DNA from: UBA7359 sp963976795
GTDB taxonomy: Bacteria; Pseudomonadota; Gammaproteobacteria; Eutrophobiales; Eutrophobiaceae
DNA: 34,747 bases
Reading direction: 5' to 3'
Assembly (NCBI GenBank): GCA_963976795.1
Contig: CAXBLT010000020.1
Location: 1 to 34,747, forward strand
The position numbers and the translations under genes are program-made. The notes beneath the pieces are model-generated. The model did no database searches. It saw nothing but the letters and a program-made list of their open reading frames with translations, and had not been told where the DNA came from. Positions 33,080 to 34,747 of this stretch are shown here, piece after piece. Position 1 is the stretch's first letter. Each line of letters starts with the position of its first letter.

Positions 33080-34576
33080 TTATTTAACGATTCTCCAGAT
33101 ACGCCACATGCTAGTGCGTGAAGTCCAGTTATTAATATTTATTTTTAAAATCCAGTTTGGTAATGCCTGGCAAATAAGTTGGTGCGAAATATTCTCTGCG
33201 TCTAATTGCTTGCTTCGATTACGTTTGCGCGAAGCATATAGCACCTGCTTATTCGGATGCTGACCTATAATCAGTTTAATCTCACTCTCATCTTTGACTG
33301 GGATGATCGGGAGCTTGTTCGAGTTATAAAAATCCATGTTCAGCTCTGCCGGGTCAGAATATGAACCGTCCTGATCCAAAACTAATAACACAGATGACTT
33401 TTCAAGCGCTAAGGGGGATAAACAATTGCGCCACAGTGCGACTTCTTTGCTGGCCGGTAAAGACAAGGTAAGGATGACAAGTATGGCATTTACAATAATA
33501 GAAGCACCTAAGACTGCCTGCCACGAATACCGAATGAATTTAAAATCCATTAATCTAAATCGTTGATTTAAGTGTATGCAGAGCAAGGCAAACATGACTG
33601 GCGCAAAAGGCAATAGCGGGAATAAATAACGCATTTCCTTATGACCAAAATAGGTATGAAAAAAGACAAATGGAATAGTCAGCCAGGTAATCGGATGGAG
33701 TGGAAAGAATATCCAAAAGACGACGACTACAATAGGCAGTAGTAAAGTGATCGGCGGAATTAACTGTAATGCTGCGTATTGCATATAAAACCACCATGGT
33801 TCATATACTGCAGTACTGATGCCACCTGAATTAGATGTTAAACCGTCATAATGCCATTTAAAGTATTGCCAGGAACTAACAGTGGGTTCGCCATACAGCC
33901 ACCAATCAAACCCTGCGCCGAGGACTAATGAGAATAAACCGCCAATCAGGATATGGAATAAGTTGATTGGTTTTATTCGCTGGATAAATAACATCCACAA
34001 ACCAAGGCCTAATAGCATGAAGCCAACTTGATATCTGGCGAGGAACGCCAACCCTAGAAAGAATCCTATTGCTAAATGCCGTTGAAGGCTGGCAGGTTCT
34101 GATTGCAGGAGCAGTCCAAATCCAAGAATAAAGAATGAAGTGGCCCAACCTTCAGAAGAAAAACGTACATTAATAAATAGCAGAATCCACGAAAAGAATA
34201 GAAAAAACACAGTCCATTTAAATGCAGTCTTTGAGTTTATTTCTTTAGCGATTGCCTTTATGAACACAACCGTAGCAGCAAGAGAAAGAATGGCACTTAT
34301 GAGTCGATAGATGAAGGCAAGGATATGTGGTGATTCTATGCCGACAAAAGCGGTTGCTTTTGATAGTAAAAAAGCAATAAAGGGCTGAAATCCACTTCGA
34401 ACACCTGCCTCAAATTCCCACATAAGCTCACTTTGCATATCAACACCAATCTTTGATGTCGCAAAATTGAGGATCTGAGCGTATTCGTCATCATGATAAT
34501 GACCCAGACTAAACCAGGCGACTAACAGGTGGATGACTATGGCTATGGCGAGCCAATGTTTTGTTATCGAATTCAT
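33080..34576 (-). CDS. GT22-like membrane mannosyltransferase family protein
   Basis: The 498-residue protein has about ten hydrophobic helices. The first loop has HYHDDEYAQILNF (about 26-38), matching the acidic H-x-DE motif of GT-C enzymes, and a later loop has HTYFGHKEMRYLFPLLP (about 307-323). HKE-x-R-(F/Y)-x-FP is the hallmark of the GT22 family (ALG9, ALG12, PIG-B, SMP3), which in eukaryotes adds mannose from dolichol-phosphate-mannose. NVRFSSEGWATSFF fits the second conserved segment. Bacterial members exist but their acceptors are mostly unknown; a polyprenyl-phosphate sugar donor is likely. It is the last gene before the dif-like site, 143 bp away. No clear ribosome-binding site precedes the ATG. 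Confidence 0.82.
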   Translation of the reverse strand: MNSITKHWLAIAIVIHLLVAWFSLGHYHDDEYAQILNFATSKIGVDMQSELMWEFEAGVRSGFQPFIAFLLSKATAFVGIESPHILAFIYRLISAILSLAATVVFIKAIAKEINSKTAFKWTVFFLFFSWILLFINVRFSSEGWATSFFILGFGLLLQSEPASLQRHLAIGFFLGLAFLARYQVGFMLLGLGLWMLFIQRIKPINLFHILIGGLFSLVLGAGFDWWLYGEPTVSSWQYFKWHYDGLTSNSGGISTAVYEPWWFYMQYAALQLIPPITLLLPIVVVVFWIFFPLHPITWLTIPFVFFHTYFGHKEMRYLFPLLPFAPVMFALLCIHLNQRFRLMDFKFIRYSWQAVLGASIIVNAILVILTLSLPASKEVALWRNCLSPLALEKSSVLLVLDQDGSYSDPAELNMDFYNSNKLPIIPVKDESEIKLIIGQHPNKQVLYASRKRNRSKQLDAENISHQLICQALPNWILKININNWTSRTSMWRIWRIVK

Positions 34577-34719
34577 ATAATAAATGGGATTTTTGAACGA
34601 TTAAAATAAGTTGTAGTAGGGATATGTCTTAGCAGGAGGTGATATCCATTAGGGGCTATATAGTAAATGAAAGATTAGTAATCGGTTGTTTATATAAGAC
34701 TTGAATCGGCATTTTATTA

Positions 34720-34747
34720 ATTTAACATAATATACATTATGCGCAGT
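34720..34747 (-). other. dif: Chromosome dimer resolution site dif (XerC/XerD target)
   Basis: Read on the + strand, the last 28 bases are an 11-bp arm ATTTAACATAA, a 6-bp spacer TATACA, and an 11-bp arm TTATGCGCAGT. These equal the reverse complement of E. coli dif at 26 of 28 positions; only the last two outer bases of the XerC arm differ (GT for CC). The left arm is the XerD half-site, the right arm the XerC half-site. XerCD recombine two dif copies to split chromosome dimers when FtsK arrives. Dif sites lie in the terminus region. A dif-like copy made by a Xer-using mobile element would look the same; what lies to the right is not visible. Confidence 0.9.

Noticed and set aside
34634..34650. 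AGGAGGTGAT, an unusually complete Shine-Dalgarno sequence, followed 8 bp later by ATT and an 18-codon frame
   Set aside because: No ATG, GTG or TTG lies at a usable distance and the frame is very short. I treat it as chance, though ATT initiation cannot be excluded.

Overview
The window looks like chromosome of a mid-to-low GC gammaproteobacterium outside the Enterobacterales (roughly 40 % GC, estimated by eye). The evidence is gene order: trxB divergent from ftsK-lolA-rarA-crcB-serS; yccA next to a tRNA-Ser(UGA); and uvrC-pgsA-tRNA-Gly(GCC)-tRNA-Cys(GCA)-tRNA-Leu(UAA), the same order as E. coli uvrC-pgsA-glyW-cysT-leuZ. I cannot name the genus.

Layout. 1-2276 is the distal end of a chromosomal integron cassette array: short promoterless ORFs on the + strand (two unknown membrane proteins, a GNAT acetyltransferase, a VOC-fold protein), each followed by an attC-like imperfect palindrome, plus the C-terminal stub of a ribbon-helix-helix antitoxin overlapping the last cassette gene. 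The integrase must lie to the left, outside the window. 2310-6732 (minus) holds a DUF1820 protein, an AbgT-type transporter, a membrane-anchored alpha/beta hydrolase, a TPR protein and thioredoxin reductase. 6909-13043 (plus) is ftsK-lolA-rarA-crcB-serS. 13068-18249 (minus) holds marC, a SWIB-domain protein, pntB, pntA and yccA. 18412-20435 has tRNA-Ser, a GT39/ArnT-like membrane glycosyltransferase and a small lipoprotein. 20680-24923 has a Rof-like Rho-binding protein, a decayed catalase-family gene, a family-5 uracil-DNA glycosylase, uvrC, pgsA and three tRNAs. 25173-30933 has an HU-type protein, a family-5 solute-binding protein paired with a chemoreceptor, and a methyltransferase followed by a radical SAM enzyme. 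30936-34576 (minus) has AsmA and a GT22-type membrane mannosyltransferase.

The most striking site is at the very right end. The last 28 bases (34720-34747) match the E. coli chromosome-dimer-resolution site dif, in reverse orientation, at 26 of 28 positions. Six copies of the FtsK-orienting octamer GGGNAGGG (KOPS) occur in the window; all six are on the + strand, pointing toward dif, and I found none on the other strand. Three of the six lie in genes transcribed the opposite way, so gene direction does not explain the bias. The window therefore appears to be the arm immediately flanking the replication terminus, with ftsK itself encoded about 28 kb from the site where its product acts.

The least explained items are the two orphan cassette genes, the solute-binding-protein/chemoreceptor pair with no ABC transporter beside it, the methyltransferase/radical SAM pair, and a 439-bp intergenic stretch holding a 16-bp perfect hairpin and a MerR-operator-like dyad with no regulator nearby.
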